DNA of 23,216 nucleotides from Oscillospiraceae bacterium (GTDB taxonomy: Bacteria > Bacillota > Clostridia > Oscillospirales > Ruminococcaceae), in the NCBI GenBank assembly GCA_019423445.1, contig JAHZBJ010000004.1, positions 738-23,953 on the forward strand. Direction: 5' to 3'. This document shows, in pieces, positions 13,802-22,746 of this stretch. Numbering within the stretch: position 1 is the first letter of the stretch; each line of letters begins with the position of its first letter. The notes under the pieces are model-generated. The model was not told where the DNA came from and did no database searches. It worked only from the letters and a program-made list of their open reading frames with translations. A program made the position numbers and the translations under genes.

Positions 13802-14524
13802 TTATTTGGGGGTATAAAGCTGGCGGTACGGGTTGCTGGTATTGGGGGTGAGAAGGTAGAAGCTCCCCTGGAGCAGCTCCTGCGGCGACCCTCCAAACGC
13901 CCCGCAGTAGGCCCGGACATACGGGCGGAACTCCTCCAGGTCCTCCTGCTCCGCAGCCCTGGCGGATACCTGCTCTGGCAAATCAAAGGGAAGGCTGTCG
14001 CTGCGCAGAAGGATCTTGCCCCCGTGCATCCCAGTGCCGCAGAACCGCCCCACCGGCAGCCTGCCTCCAAAACCTATCCCCAGCACCAGGATCCGTCCCC
14101 CGGCCTGGTACTCCCCCAGAAAGCTTCCGGCGCCGCCGCCGATCACCAAAACCGGCACCCGTTCCCCATAGGATTTCATATGGATCCCTGCGCGGTAGCC
14201 CACGCTGTCCCGGACCAGGATGACGCCTCCCCGCATCCCGTAGCCCAGGCCGTCGCCGCAGCCGCCGTGGATGATGATGCTTCCTCCATTCATTGTGTCC
14301 CCCACTGCGTCCTGGCCGTTGCCCCGGACCACCAGTTCCCCGCCGTCCAGATACGCTCCCAGGGCGTTGCCGGGAGTCCCGTGGATCTCCAGCTTTCCCT
14401 GGGGCATCCCCGCGGCGATATACCGCTGGCCGTTGCAATTCTTCACCTGGAGGTCCTCCCCCCAGGCTTCCCGTATCTTTTCGTTGAGCTCCCGATAATG
14501 GAGCCCCTTGGCGTCGATTGTCAT
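13802..14524 (-). CDS. Glutamate synthase GXGXG-domain subunit (split GltB C-terminal domain)
   Basis: 240 residues forming the right-handed beta-helix GXGXG domain seen at the end of glutamate synthase alpha subunits and in FwdC/FmdC. Repeated turns such as GTPGNALGAYLDGGELVVRG, GDTMNGGSIIIHG, GYGMRGGVILVR and GGAGSFLGEYQAGG are characteristic. In the large enzyme this domain is structural and links the amidotransferase and FMN domains; here it is a separate polypeptide. The ATG at 14524 has AGGGAGGG upstream and starts 30 nt after the stop of the synthase core. Third gene of the operon. Confidence 0.92.
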   Translation of the reverse strand: MTIDAKGLHYRELNEKIREAWGEDLQVKNCNGQRYIAAGMPQGKLEIHGTPGNALGAYLDGGELVVRGNGQDAVGDTMNGGSIIIHGGCGDGLGYGMRGGVILVRDSVGYRAGIHMKSYGERVPVLVIGGGAGSFLGEYQAGGRILVLGIGFGGRLPVGRFCGTGMHGGKILLRSDSLPFDLPEQVSARAAEQEDLEEFRPYVRAYCGAFGGSPQELLQGSFYLLTPNTSNPYRQLYTPK

Positions 14525-14554
14525 AGAATCCCTCCCTGCGGCCGGCTACCGCTT

Positions 14555-16060
14555 TTATTCTCCCGCGTGCTGGATCCCCAGAATCTCCAATTCCTTCTGG
14601 GTCATCCCCACGCCCCGGAGCATCAGCCGGTTGCCCCGGAGGGCCTCAATGGAATTGATGCCCATACCTCCCATCATCTCCTCCATCTCCCGGCGCCAGG
14701 CAGTAACCAGGTTTACCAGCCGCCGGCTCCCCTCCTCAGGGTCCAGGCGGTCCACCAGATCGGGGCGCTGGGTGGCGATGCCCCAGGCGCACCGTCCGCT
14801 CTGGCAGCTGCGGCAGAGGTGGCATCCCAGAGCCAGCAGGGCCGCAGTGCCGATGTAAACGGCATCCGCCCCCAGGGCGATGGCCTTCACCACGTCGGCG
14901 GAGGAGCGGATACTCCCCCCTGCCACCAGGGATACCTCTCCACGGATCCCCTCCTGGCGCAGCCGTTGGTCCACGCTGGCCAGAGCCAGCTCAATGGGAA
15001 TCCCCACATTGTCCCGGATCCGGGCGGGGGCGGCTCCGGTGCCGCCCCGGAAGCCGTCCAGGACGATGATATCGGCACCGCTTCGGGCGATGCCGCTGGC
15101 GATAGCCGCGATATTGTGAACCGCCGCCACCTTCACCAGCACCGGCTTTTGGTAATCGGTGGCCTCCTTGAGAGAGGAAACCAGCTGACGCAGATCCTCA
15201 ATGGAATAGATGTCGTGGTGGGGAGCCGGGCTGATGGCGTCCGCCCCCTCGGGGATCATCCGGGTCCGGGAGACGTCCCCCACAATTTTGGCACCAGGGA
15301 GGTGTCCGCCGATCCCCGGCTTGGCCCCCTGGCCCATTTTGATCTCAATGGCGGCGCCGGCTTTGAGGTAGCCGGGATGAACCCCAAACCGCCCCGACGC
15401 CACCTGAACAATGGTGTTGGGGCCGTATTGGTAGAAATCCCGGTGGAGGCCCCCCTCCCCGGTATTCCAATAGATTCCCAGCTCCCGGGCGGCCCGGGCG
15501 AGGCTGGCGTGGGCGTTGTAGCTCACCGATCCGTAGGACATGGCGGCGAACATCACCGGCACCTGGAGTTCCAGCCGGGGACGGAGATCCGGCACCAGCT
15601 TTCCTGTCTGGTCCCGGCGGGGAGGCCCGCTTCTGGCCCCCAGAAAGGTTCTGGTCTCCATGGGTTCCCGGAGGGGGTCGATGGACGGGTTGGTCACCTG
15701 GCTTGCGTTGATGAGGATCCGGTCCCAATATACCGGAAGGCGGCTGGGGCTCCCCATAGAGGAAAGCAGCACACCGCCGGTTTCCGCCTGGCGGTAGATA
15801 TCGGCGACGGATTCGGCGTCCCAGTTGGAATTGCTGCGGATGCGGTTTTCATTGGGGCGGATCCCCAGGGCGCCGGTGGGGCAGAGGGCCACGCACCGCT
15901 GACAGTTGACACAGAGGCTGTCATCGGCGGTGATCTGTCCCGCTGCGTCCCGCCGGTGGACCTGGTTGGGGCATTGGCCGATGCACAGCCCGCAGGCGGT
16001 GCACCGGCTGGGATTTCGCATCACCTGAAAGGCTGGTGCGAGATAACGTACATTGGGCAT
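14555..16060 (-). CDS. Glutamate synthase FMN/Fe-S core subunit with N-terminal ferredoxin domain
   Basis: 501 residues. The N-terminus holds two [4Fe-4S] motifs (Cys20, 23, 26, 30 and Cys50, 53, 56, 60; CxxCxxCxxxCP type). The rest is the FMN-binding glutamate synthase barrel: VMFAAMSYGSVSYNAH, GEGGLHRDFY, KMGQGAKPGIGGHLPG, SPAPHHDIYSIEDL, VLDGFRGGTGAAP and SLVAGGSIRSSADV. Near 412-424 a Cys-rich GCHLCRSCQSGRC followed by GIATQ occupies the position of the family's 3Fe-4S site. It combines 2-oxoglutarate with ammonia from the amidotransferase to give glutamate. Its ATG directly abuts the upstream TAA (TAAATG), with the ribosome site inside the preceding gene. No NAD(P)H-oxidising GltD partner lies in the window, so reduced ferredoxin or an unlinked partner may supply electrons. 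Confidence 0.93.
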   Translation of the reverse strand: MPNVRYLAPAFQVMRNPSRCTACGLCIGQCPNQVHRRDAAGQITADDSLCVNCQRCVALCPTGALGIRPNENRIRSNSNWDAESVADIYRQAETGGVLLSSMGSPSRLPVYWDRILINASQVTNPSIDPLREPMETRTFLGARSGPPRRDQTGKLVPDLRPRLELQVPVMFAAMSYGSVSYNAHASLARAARELGIYWNTGEGGLHRDFYQYGPNTIVQVASGRFGVHPGYLKAGAAIEIKMGQGAKPGIGGHLPGAKIVGDVSRTRMIPEGADAISPAPHHDIYSIEDLRQLVSSLKEATDYQKPVLVKVAAVHNIAAIASGIARSGADIIVLDGFRGGTGAAPARIRDNVGIPIELALASVDQRLRQEGIRGEVSLVAGGSIRSSADVVKAIALGADAVYIGTAALLALGCHLCRSCQSGRCAWGIATQRPDLVDRLDPEEGSRRLVNLVTAWRREMEEMMGGMGINSIEALRGNRLMLRGVGMTQKELEILGIQHAGE

Positions 16061-17206
16061 TTATCCTTCTCCTCCTTCGGCGGGATTCTGAAATTGAGGC
16101 TTGGGCAGGCGGTCCAGGGTGTAAATCACAGGTTCTCCGCCCCTGGGGGCCCAGAGCCGGTCCAGCTCCGGCTCCACCTCCCGGATGGCGCATTCCTCGC
16201 TGGCGATGTAAACCCGGTCTCCCCGCTCCCCCACCACCATGCTCCGGAGCTTCAGCCGGTCGTTGAGGGCCATGATCCCCCCGGTAAAACCCAGGAGGAT
16301 GGAGAAGGGTCCCGTCACCAGCAGGCTGGCGTAGCGGCTGCGCAGGTAGGTGCAGAGTTTTGCTTCCTCCGGTTCCATGGCTTCGATGGTGCTCCAGAAA
16401 GGCGCCGCCACCACCCGGGCGGCCTCCTCCAGGGTCAGACCCTCTTTCCGCTGGAGATAGTCGAAGATGTAGGTGATCACCTCGGTATCGGTCATCAGGG
16501 TGCACCGGTAGCCGTACATCTCCATGTACCGGCGGTTGGCGTCGTAGGAAGTGATCTCCCCGTTGTGGACTACGGTGCGGTCCAGGAGGGAGAAGGGATG
16601 GGCTCCTCCCCACCACCCGGGGGGGTTGGTGGGATAACGGCCATGGGCGGTCCAGCAGTAACCCCCGTACTCCTCCAAACGGTAATACTCCCCGATGTCC
16701 TCAGGGTAACCCACCCCTTTGAAGACCCCCATGTTCTTCCCGCTGGAAAAAACATAGGCCCCGGGGATGGTGGTGTTGATGCGGAATACACTGGCGGCGG
16801 TGAATTCCTCCTCGTCCAGGTGGCTGTCCGCCAGACAGGTAGGGAGGGGGGTGACAAAGTACCGCCAGATCAGGGGCTCGCCGGTGACTCTTGGGGTCTT
16901 CCGCACCGGAATCTTGGAGAGGTTCACCACATCGAACCGTTTCTCCAGAAATTTCTCGCACTCCGCCTTGGCCTCGTAATCGTCAAAAAAGATGTGGAAG
17001 GCGTAGAGATCGGCGTATTGGGGGTAGATCCCGTAGCCGGCAAATCCCCCTCCCAGGCCGTTGCTCCGGTCGTGCATCACGGCGATAGAACGGATTATCT
17101 CTCCGCCTCCGATGGTCTCCCCCGATCTGGAAAAGATCCCGGAAATGGCGCATCCTGACGGGATGCGGACCTCCCCCTCCCTGGGGAAACGGCTTTTCCC
17201 TTCCAT
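16061..17206 (-). CDS. Glutamate synthase glutamine amidotransferase subunit (class II, Ntn hydrolase)
   Basis: 381 residues. The class II amidotransferase nucleophile is expected to be Cys19 in PSGCAISGIF; the 18 residues before it are probably a propeptide removed to free the Cys amino group, as in GltB. Further landmarks are AHGRYPTNPP, HPFSLLDRTVVHNGEI and LMTDTEVI, equivalent to the Arg, Asn-Gly and Asp motifs that bind glutamine. It releases ammonia from glutamine for the synthase subunit encoded next. The frame also offers an ATG at 17212, but AGGGAGG touches that codon and lies an ideal 6 nt before the ATG at 17206. First gene of the three-gene operon, with a terminator in its leader. 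Confidence 0.92.
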   Translation of the reverse strand: MEGKSRFPREGEVRIPSGCAISGIFSRSGETIGGGEIIRSIAVMHDRSNGLGGGFAGYGIYPQYADLYAFHIFFDDYEAKAECEKFLEKRFDVVNLSKIPVRKTPRVTGEPLIWRYFVTPLPTCLADSHLDEEEFTAASVFRINTTIPGAYVFSSGKNMGVFKGVGYPEDIGEYYRLEEYGGYCWTAHGRYPTNPPGWWGGAHPFSLLDRTVVHNGEITSYDANRRYMEMYGYRCTLMTDTEVITYIFDYLQRKEGLTLEEAARVVAAPFWSTIEAMEPEEAKLCTYLRSRYASLLVTGPFSILLGFTGGIMALNDRLKLRSMVVGERGDRVYIASEECAIREVEPELDRLWAPRGGEPVIYTLDRLPKPQFQNPAEGGEG

Positions 17207-17232
17207 AGTCATCCTCCCTCTGGTTTGCCTTT

Positions 17233-17287
17233 CAAAAAAAGAAAGGAGCCCACCCAGGGCGAAATACGCCCTTGGGTGAACTCCTTT
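17233..17287 (-). terminator. Intrinsic terminator inside the glutamate synthase leader
   Basis: On the minus strand, AAAGGAG/CTCCTTT, CACCCA/TGGGTG and GGGCG/CGCCC stack into one long hairpin (plus positions 17242-17287) with a TATTT loop, followed by CTTTTTTTG (17241-17233). It lies after the promoter at 17302-17331 and before the first gene at 17206, so it is an attenuator position, not the end of an operon. No upstream gene on this strand needs it: the glnN gene lies divergent. Confidence 0.82.
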
Positions 17288-17301
17288 GTTCCATGCCCCA
17301 T

Positions 17302-17331
17302 ATTATAATCCGTGAAAGCCGCCGGTGTCAA
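17302..17331 (-). promoter_or_regulatory. Consensus promoter of the glutamate synthase operon
   Basis: On the minus strand, TTGACA (17331-17326), an 18-bp spacer and TATAAT (17307-17302), both perfect hexamers. The expected start point is near 17294-17295, about 8 nt before the leader terminator stem. A promoter this strong immediately followed by a terminator suggests control after initiation. Confidence 0.88.
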
Positions 17332-17452
17332 CAGCCAGAACCTCTGTTAGGCCTTTCATCCCTGCGGCAGAACGGGGATTGGGCGGAAAAGCAAAAAAAT
17401 TTCGCTTCTCCGACGCGGTTTTGTAAAAAATGGAAAAATCATTTTTTCCCCG

Positions 17453-17482
17453 TTGACATTTTCCCCCAGCGAAGGATATACT
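17453..17482 (+). promoter_or_regulatory. Promoter of the glutamine synthetase III gene
   Basis: TTGACA (17453-17458), an 18-bp spacer and TATACT (17477-17482). The start point should be near 17490. Upstream, 17395-17450 is AT-rich and contains an inverted repeat of A and T runs (AAAAAATG and CATTTTTT at about 17425-17447), a possible activator site or UP element. Confidence 0.85.
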
Positions 17483-17501
17483 GGGCCACATGGAGAACAG
17501 C

Positions 17502-17546
17502 AAAGACGCTGCGGGCCCCCGGGCCCCGGCGTCTTTTTTGTTTTTT
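17502..17546 (+). terminator. Intrinsic terminator inside the glutamine synthetase leader
   Basis: AAAGACGC (17502-17509) pairs with GCGTCTTT (17529-17536) around a very GC-rich inner stem, followed by a T-rich run with a single G (TTTTTTGTTTTTT ending at 17546). It lies about 12 nt after the expected start point and 47 nt before the glnN ATG, mirroring the arrangement on the glutamate synthase side. Confidence 0.85.
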
Positions 17547-17593
17547 CCCAAGCTCCCCCAAGGAGACAGGCATCGTAAAAGGAGGTTTGACAT

Positions 17594-19687
<2,094 letters not shown>

Positions 19688-19709
19688 ACGCTTCGCCGCC
19701 GGCTTCTAT

Positions 19710-19746
19710 GGTCTGGAACCCTCAACGGGGTTCCAGACCTTTTTTG
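19710..19746 (+). terminator. Intrinsic terminator of glnN
   Basis: GGTCTGGAACCC (19710-19721) pairs with GGGTTCCAGACC (19728-19739) around a 6-nt loop, followed by TTTTTT. The stem is perfect and starts about 22 nt after the glnN stop. The remainder to 19813 shows no gene. Confidence 0.92.
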
Positions 19747-19813
19747 CTTTCCTGAGGGCTTTTCTGTTTCCATCCTGCCTACCGGGGCCATTGCCCAGCC
19801 CAGTCCCCCAGGT

Positions 19814-20089
19814 TCATCTGCCGGGGCCGGAATCTTCCTTTAACAGCCGCCGGAGCTCCTTTTCCAAAAGGGCCTGTTCCGATGGTACAGGCACCGAAGG
19901 CGGCGCCGGCATCTCCCGGCCCTGGGCGGCAAAAAACTCCCGGAGTCTTTTTGCCGCCTTTCTGCCGGGCACCCTTCTCCCTTGTTCATACATCCCCAGG
20001 GCGCTGGGGCTGAGTCCCACCAAAGGAGCCATCTCCCTTTGGGTCAACCCCAGCCCACGGCGGTTCTCACGGAGCCATTGAGAAAACAT
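19814..20089 (-). CDS. XRE-family helix-turn-helix transcriptional regulator
   Basis: 91 residues. An N-terminal Cro/C1-type helix-turn-helix covers about residues 3-60: WLRENRRGLGLTQREMAPLVGLSPSALGMYEQGRRVP, with the Gln, Ala/Val and Tyr-Glu positions expected for the fold. A short Pro-rich hinge and a charged C-terminal helix (about 72-88) may mediate dimerisation. The frame extends upstream to 20185, but the ATG at 20089 starts directly at the HTH, is preceded by GGGAGGG and lies after the promoter at 20112-20140. It is divergent to the two-gene operon at 20348-20846 and is a candidate regulator of it. Confidence 0.82.
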   Translation of the reverse strand: MFSQWLRENRRGLGLTQREMAPLVGLSPSALGMYEQGRRVPGRKAAKRLREFFAAQGREMPAPPSVPVPSEQALLEKELRRLLKEDSGPGR

Positions 20090-20111
20090 GCCCTTCCCTC
20101 CCTTCCTTTCT

Positions 20112-20140
20112 ATTGTAATGATCCCCCTTTCCCAAAACAA
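20112..20140 (-). promoter_or_regulatory. Promoter of the XRE regulator
   Basis: On the minus strand, TTGTTT (20140-20135), 17 bp, TACAAT (20117-20112). The -10 box is good and the -35 moderate. It is separated by about 60 bp from the divergent promoter, so one regulator could act on both. Confidence 0.6.
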
Positions 20141-20200
20141 TGGCGTTCTCTCCCGCCGGCGGCATCTGTACCATCTTTGGGACACTTATGGCAGCCGCCA

Positions 20201-20229
20201 TTGACAGGGGGCAACCCCTGTGTTACTCT
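20201..20229 (+). promoter_or_regulatory. Promoter of the small coiled-coil/sigma-like operon, with internal inverted repeat
   Basis: TTGACA (20201-20206) is consensus. A weak -10 TACTCT (20224-20229) follows after 17 bp. ACAGGGG (20204-20210) and CCCCTGT (20215-20221) form a perfect 7-4-7 inverted repeat that covers the edge of the -35 and most of the spacer, an operator-like position. The divergent XRE protein is the obvious candidate to bind it (inference). Confidence 0.6.
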
Positions 20230-20235
20230 GGAATT

Positions 20236-20249
20236 AGAACATTTGTTCT
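20236..20249. promoter_or_regulatory. LexA (SOS) box-like palindrome
   Basis: AGAACA-TT-TGTTCT is a perfect palindrome whose core GAAC-N4-GTTC is the Gram-positive LexA/DinR recognition pattern. It lies just downstream of the -10 box, near the start point, where LexA binding would block transcription. This predicts DNA-damage induction of the two genes that follow. Confidence 0.65.
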
Positions 20250-20347
20250 TTTCTTTGGGTGCCCCGTCCCGGAGAAAGGCCGTAGGCCGCCGCCCTTTCC
20301 AGAGGCGGGAGGCCTGTCAGAAAGACAAAAACGGAGGAACAGACAAC

Positions 20348-20545
20348 ATGAATTTGCGGCAACTGGCGGAGGAATATCAGGAATCGGCGGAAAAGCTGAC
20401 CCAGCGGCTGGCTCAACTCCGGAGGGAACTCCGGACAGCCCGGGGAGAAGCTGCTCTGGACCTGCAGCGCAGGGTAGAGGTGATGGCTCTGGAGCTTGCG
20501 GACCTTCGGAGCCTGTCCCGGTATCTGAGGGACTATTATGCGTAG
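20348..20545 (+). CDS. Small coiled-coil protein of unknown function
   Basis: 65 residues, beginning MNLRQLAEEYQESAEKL. Almost the whole chain is predicted helical by eye, with regular Leu/Ala spacing and many Arg and Glu residues over about 5-60, suggesting a coiled coil. I do not recognise the family. The ATG at 20348 follows ACGGAGGAA at about 9 nt. Its TAG overlaps the start of the next gene by 8 nt, so the two are translationally coupled and probably act together. It lies behind the promoter with the LexA-like palindrome. The reading frame is also open upstream, but that part crosses the promoter. Confidence 0.78.
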   Translation: MNLRQLAEEYQESAEKLTQRLAQLRRELRTARGEAALDLQRRVEVMALELADLRSLSRYLRDYYA

Positions 20546-20846
20546 GGCGGACTGCGGGCCTCTGGCCCAACCCAAAAAGCGGACCCTCCAGCTGGAGGGC
20601 TTCCACTCCATCCCTGCGCCGGAAGCTTCCGGCGGCACCGACAGCCGCCGGGAACTCCAGCGGCGGCTGCTGGCCTACGGCTTGGCGTATTGCCTCACCC
20701 CCGCCCAACGGGAAGCGGTGGAACTGTATTATGGCCGGGGCCTTACCATGACCCAGGCGGCAGAGGTCATGGGAATCTCCCCCTCTGCTGTGAGCCGCCG
20801 CATCTCCGGGGCCCTGGGGCGTCTTCGCCGGCTGGCGGCAGGATGA
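20538..20846 (+). CDS. Sigma-70 region 4-like helix-turn-helix protein
   Basis: 102 residues. The C-terminal half (about 53-100) reads as sigma region 4: LTPAQREAVELYYGRGLTM followed by TQAAEVMGISPSAVSRRISG and ALGRLRRL. No region 2 (the -10-binding core) is present, so it is not a full sigma factor; it may be a phage ArpU-like or other small DNA-binding regulator. The N-terminal part is basic and lacks a recognisable domain. The ATG at 20538 overlaps the coiled-coil gene. Such short region-4 proteins are common in Clostridia, often in mobile or phage-derived regions, but no integrase or phage structural gene was seen here. No clear terminator follows. Confidence 0.8.
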   Translation: MRRADCGPLAQPKKRTLQLEGFHSIPAPEASGGTDSRRELQRRLLAYGLAYCLTPAQREAVELYYGRGLTMTQAAEVMGISPSAVSRRISGALGRLRRLAAG

Positions 20847-20865
20847 CCTTTTCCCCCTTGCATCC

Positions 20866-20895
20866 TTGTCTTTTTTCCCTCTTCCGTGGTATACT
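20866..20895 (+). promoter_or_regulatory. Promoter and structured leader of the alcohol dehydrogenase gene
   Basis: TTGTCT (20866-20871), an 18-bp spacer and TATACT (20890-20895). The leader of about 115 nt contains the perfect stem CCGGGA/TCCCGG (20946-20960) and a second hairpin from CTGC (20969) to GCAG (20996). Neither has a T-run, and they match no riboswitch class I recognise. Confidence 0.6.
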
Positions 20896-21018
20896 GATAG
20901 TCGCACAGGACTCCCTGCGTCTCTTTCCAAAAGGACCTGGGGGTCCCGGGAAGCTCCCGGACAGAAACTGCCTTCCTCATAAGGGAAGGCCGCAGAGGAA
21001 AAACAGGAGGAAAAGCCC

Positions 21019-22152
21019 ATGGATTTCAGCTTTTTTATGCCGGCCCGGATGCTGGTAGGGGATCATGTGGTGGAGCAAAACAGCGGACTGTTGGCGGAGC
21101 TGGGTACCCGGTGCCTTTTGGTCACCGGAAAAAGCAGCGCCCGCCTCTCCGGCGCTTTAGACGACGTCACCGCCGCCCTGGACCGCCACGGGATCCCATG
21201 GGCAGTTTTTGATGGCATCGGCCAGAATCCTCTTCTTTCCAGCTGCCTTGCCGCCGGTCAGGCGGCCCGGGATTTCGGTGCTGATTTCCTCATCGGCATC
21301 GGGGGAGGTTCTCCCCTGGACGCTGCCAAGGCGGCGGCGGTATATGCCGCCAACCCTCAGCTGGCTCCCCGGGACATCTACTCCCCCCATCCCAACCCCG
21401 CTCTCCCCTTTGCCCTGGTGGGGACCACCGCCGGCACCGGCAGCGAGGTGACCAAGGTTTCGGTCCTCACCGACGACGAAACCGGGCGGAAAAAGAGTAT
21501 CTCCTACCCCGACCTTTACGCCAAGCTTTCCCTGGGGGACCCCAGGCGTTACACCGCCACCCTCCCCCGGCGCTTCACCATCAGCACCGCCCTGGACGCC
21601 GTCTGCCACTCGGTGGAGAGCTATTTTGCCAAATCCAGCGACCCCATCAGCCGGGCCTGCGCCGTGGAAGCGCTGCTGCTGCTGATCCCCGCCCTCCGGG
21701 CCATCCAGGAGCCGGAGAGCCTCCCCGACAGCGACCAGCGTCAGAAGCTCTATCTGGGAAGCATTTACGCGGGACTTGCCTTCAATGGTCCCGGTCTCTG
21801 CTTCCCCCACACCATGGGGTACGTCCTCAGCGAGGAGTACGGCATCCCCCACGGGGAGGCCTGCGCCGTCTTTCTCCCTCAGTTCATCGAAACGGCGGCC
21901 CGGGAAGAGGCCCAGCTCTCCAGCCGCCTCTTCGCCCGTCTGGGTACCCGGAAGCCGGAGCTTGCCGCCTTTGTGGAAAGCTTCGTGGCGGACCTGCCCC
22001 TGCCGGTTCTCTCCGACCAGGAACTGGAGGATCTCCTCCCCCGGTGGGAGGGGAACCCCAATATGGCCCGCACCCCTGGGGACTTCGGCCGGGAAAAGCG
22101 CCTGGCCGTTCTGAAAAAGGTTTTCCAGCGCCAACCCCAAACCACCAAATAA
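21019..22152 (+). CDS. Iron-containing (group III) alcohol dehydrogenase
   Basis: 377 residues. The N-terminal Rossmann-like half carries the NAD(P)-binding motif GGGSPLDAAK (95-104) and TTAGTGSEVT (136-145). The helical C-terminal half supplies the metal ligands Asp193, His197, His264 and His278 (ALDAVCHSVE, FPHTMGY, GIPHGEA). The family reduces aldehydes or ketones to alcohols with NAD(P)H; the exact substrate cannot be read from the sequence. The ATG at 21019 follows AGGAGG by 8 nt. The pyrophosphatase gene starts 14 nt after its stop, so they are probably co-transcribed. Confidence 0.92.
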   Translation: MDFSFFMPARMLVGDHVVEQNSGLLAELGTRCLLVTGKSSARLSGALDDVTAALDRHGIPWAVFDGIGQNPLLSSCLAAGQAARDFGADFLIGIGGGSPLDAAKAAAVYAANPQLAPRDIYSPHPNPALPFALVGTTAGTGSEVTKVSVLTDDETGRKKSISYPDLYAKLSLGDPRRYTATLPRRFTISTALDAVCHSVESYFAKSSDPISRACAVEALLLLIPALRAIQEPESLPDSDQRQKLYLGSIYAGLAFNGPGLCFPHTMGYVLSEEYGIPHGEACAVFLPQFIETAAREEAQLSSRLFARLGTRKPELAAFVESFVADLPLPVLSDQELEDLLPRWEGNPNMARTPGDFGREKRLAVLKKVFQRQPQTTK

Positions 22153-22165
22153 GGAGTTGACCTTT

Positions 22166-22699
22166 ATGTCCAACATCTGGCACGACATTTCCCCCAAGCG
22201 TATCAACCCCGAGGATTTCATCGCCGTCATCGAAATCTCCAAAGGAAGCAAAAAGAAGTACGAGCTGGACAAGGAGACCGGCCTCATCATCCTGGACCGG
22301 ATCCTCCACACCTCCACCCACTACCCTGCCAACTACGGCTTCATCCCCCGCACCTACGGCGACGACCGGGACCCTCTGGACGTCCTGGTCCTTTGCTCCG
22401 AACCCCTGGAACCCCTCACCCTGGTGCGGTGCTATCCCATCGGCATGATTTCCATGATCGATTCCGGGCGCAACGACGAAAAGATCATCGCCATTCCCAT
22501 GAGCGACCCCACATACAACGGCTACACCGATATCAAGGAGCTCCCCTCTCATATCTTTGACGAGATGCGCCATTTCTTCACCGTCTACAAGAACCTGGAA
22601 GGGAAGGACACAGCCGTCAACGAGGTAAGCGGCCGGGAATCCGCTGTGGCAACCATCGCCGCCGCCATCGACAGCTATGTGGAGAATTTTTGTAAGTGA
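22166..22699 (+). CDS. ppa: Inorganic pyrophosphatase, family I
   Basis: 177 residues, the usual size of soluble family I enzymes. The signature DRDPLDVLV gives the metal ligands Asp67, Asp69 and Asp72. GSKKKYELDKETG (27-39), HYPANYGFIP (52-61) and NDEKIIAIP (103-111) provide the remaining Lys, Glu, Tyr and Asp active-site residues. It hydrolyses pyrophosphate to phosphate with Mg2+ and pulls biosynthetic reactions forward. The ATG at 22166 follows AAGGAG by 9 nt; an in-frame TTG at 22157 lies right beside that ribosome site and is unlikely. A terminator follows at once. Confidence 0.96.
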   Translation: MSNIWHDISPKRINPEDFIAVIEISKGSKKKYELDKETGLIILDRILHTSTHYPANYGFIPRTYGDDRDPLDVLVLCSEPLEPLTLVRCYPIGMISMIDSGRNDEKIIAIPMSDPTYNGYTDIKELPSHIFDEMRHFFTVYKNLEGKDTAVNEVSGRESAVATIAAAIDSYVENFCK

Positions 22700-22710
22700 T
22701 TTTTCGCAGA

Positions 22711-22744
22711 AAAAAGAGGAAGCCCAAAAGGCTTCCTCTTTTTT
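22711..22744. terminator. Bidirectional intrinsic terminator
   Basis: AAAAAGAGGAAGCC (22711-22724) pairs with GGCTTCCTCTTTTT (22730-22743) around CAAAA, with T-runs on both strands. It separates ppa from the convergent gene that ends at 22747. Confidence 0.92.
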
Positions 22745-22746
22745 AA

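Noticed and set aside
13763..17158. An 1131-codon plus-strand open frame across the glutamate synthase genes
   Set aside because: It spans three well-supported minus-strand genes and their junctions. The protein is Pro/His/Gly-rich without a recognisable domain, so it is a codon-bias shadow.
19814..20846. Possible prophage remnant around the XRE, coiled-coil and sigma-like genes
   Set aside because: No integrase, terminase, structural gene or attachment repeat was seen, and the flanking glnN and alcohol dehydrogenase genes appear intact with their own signals. Only the regulatory module itself is reported.
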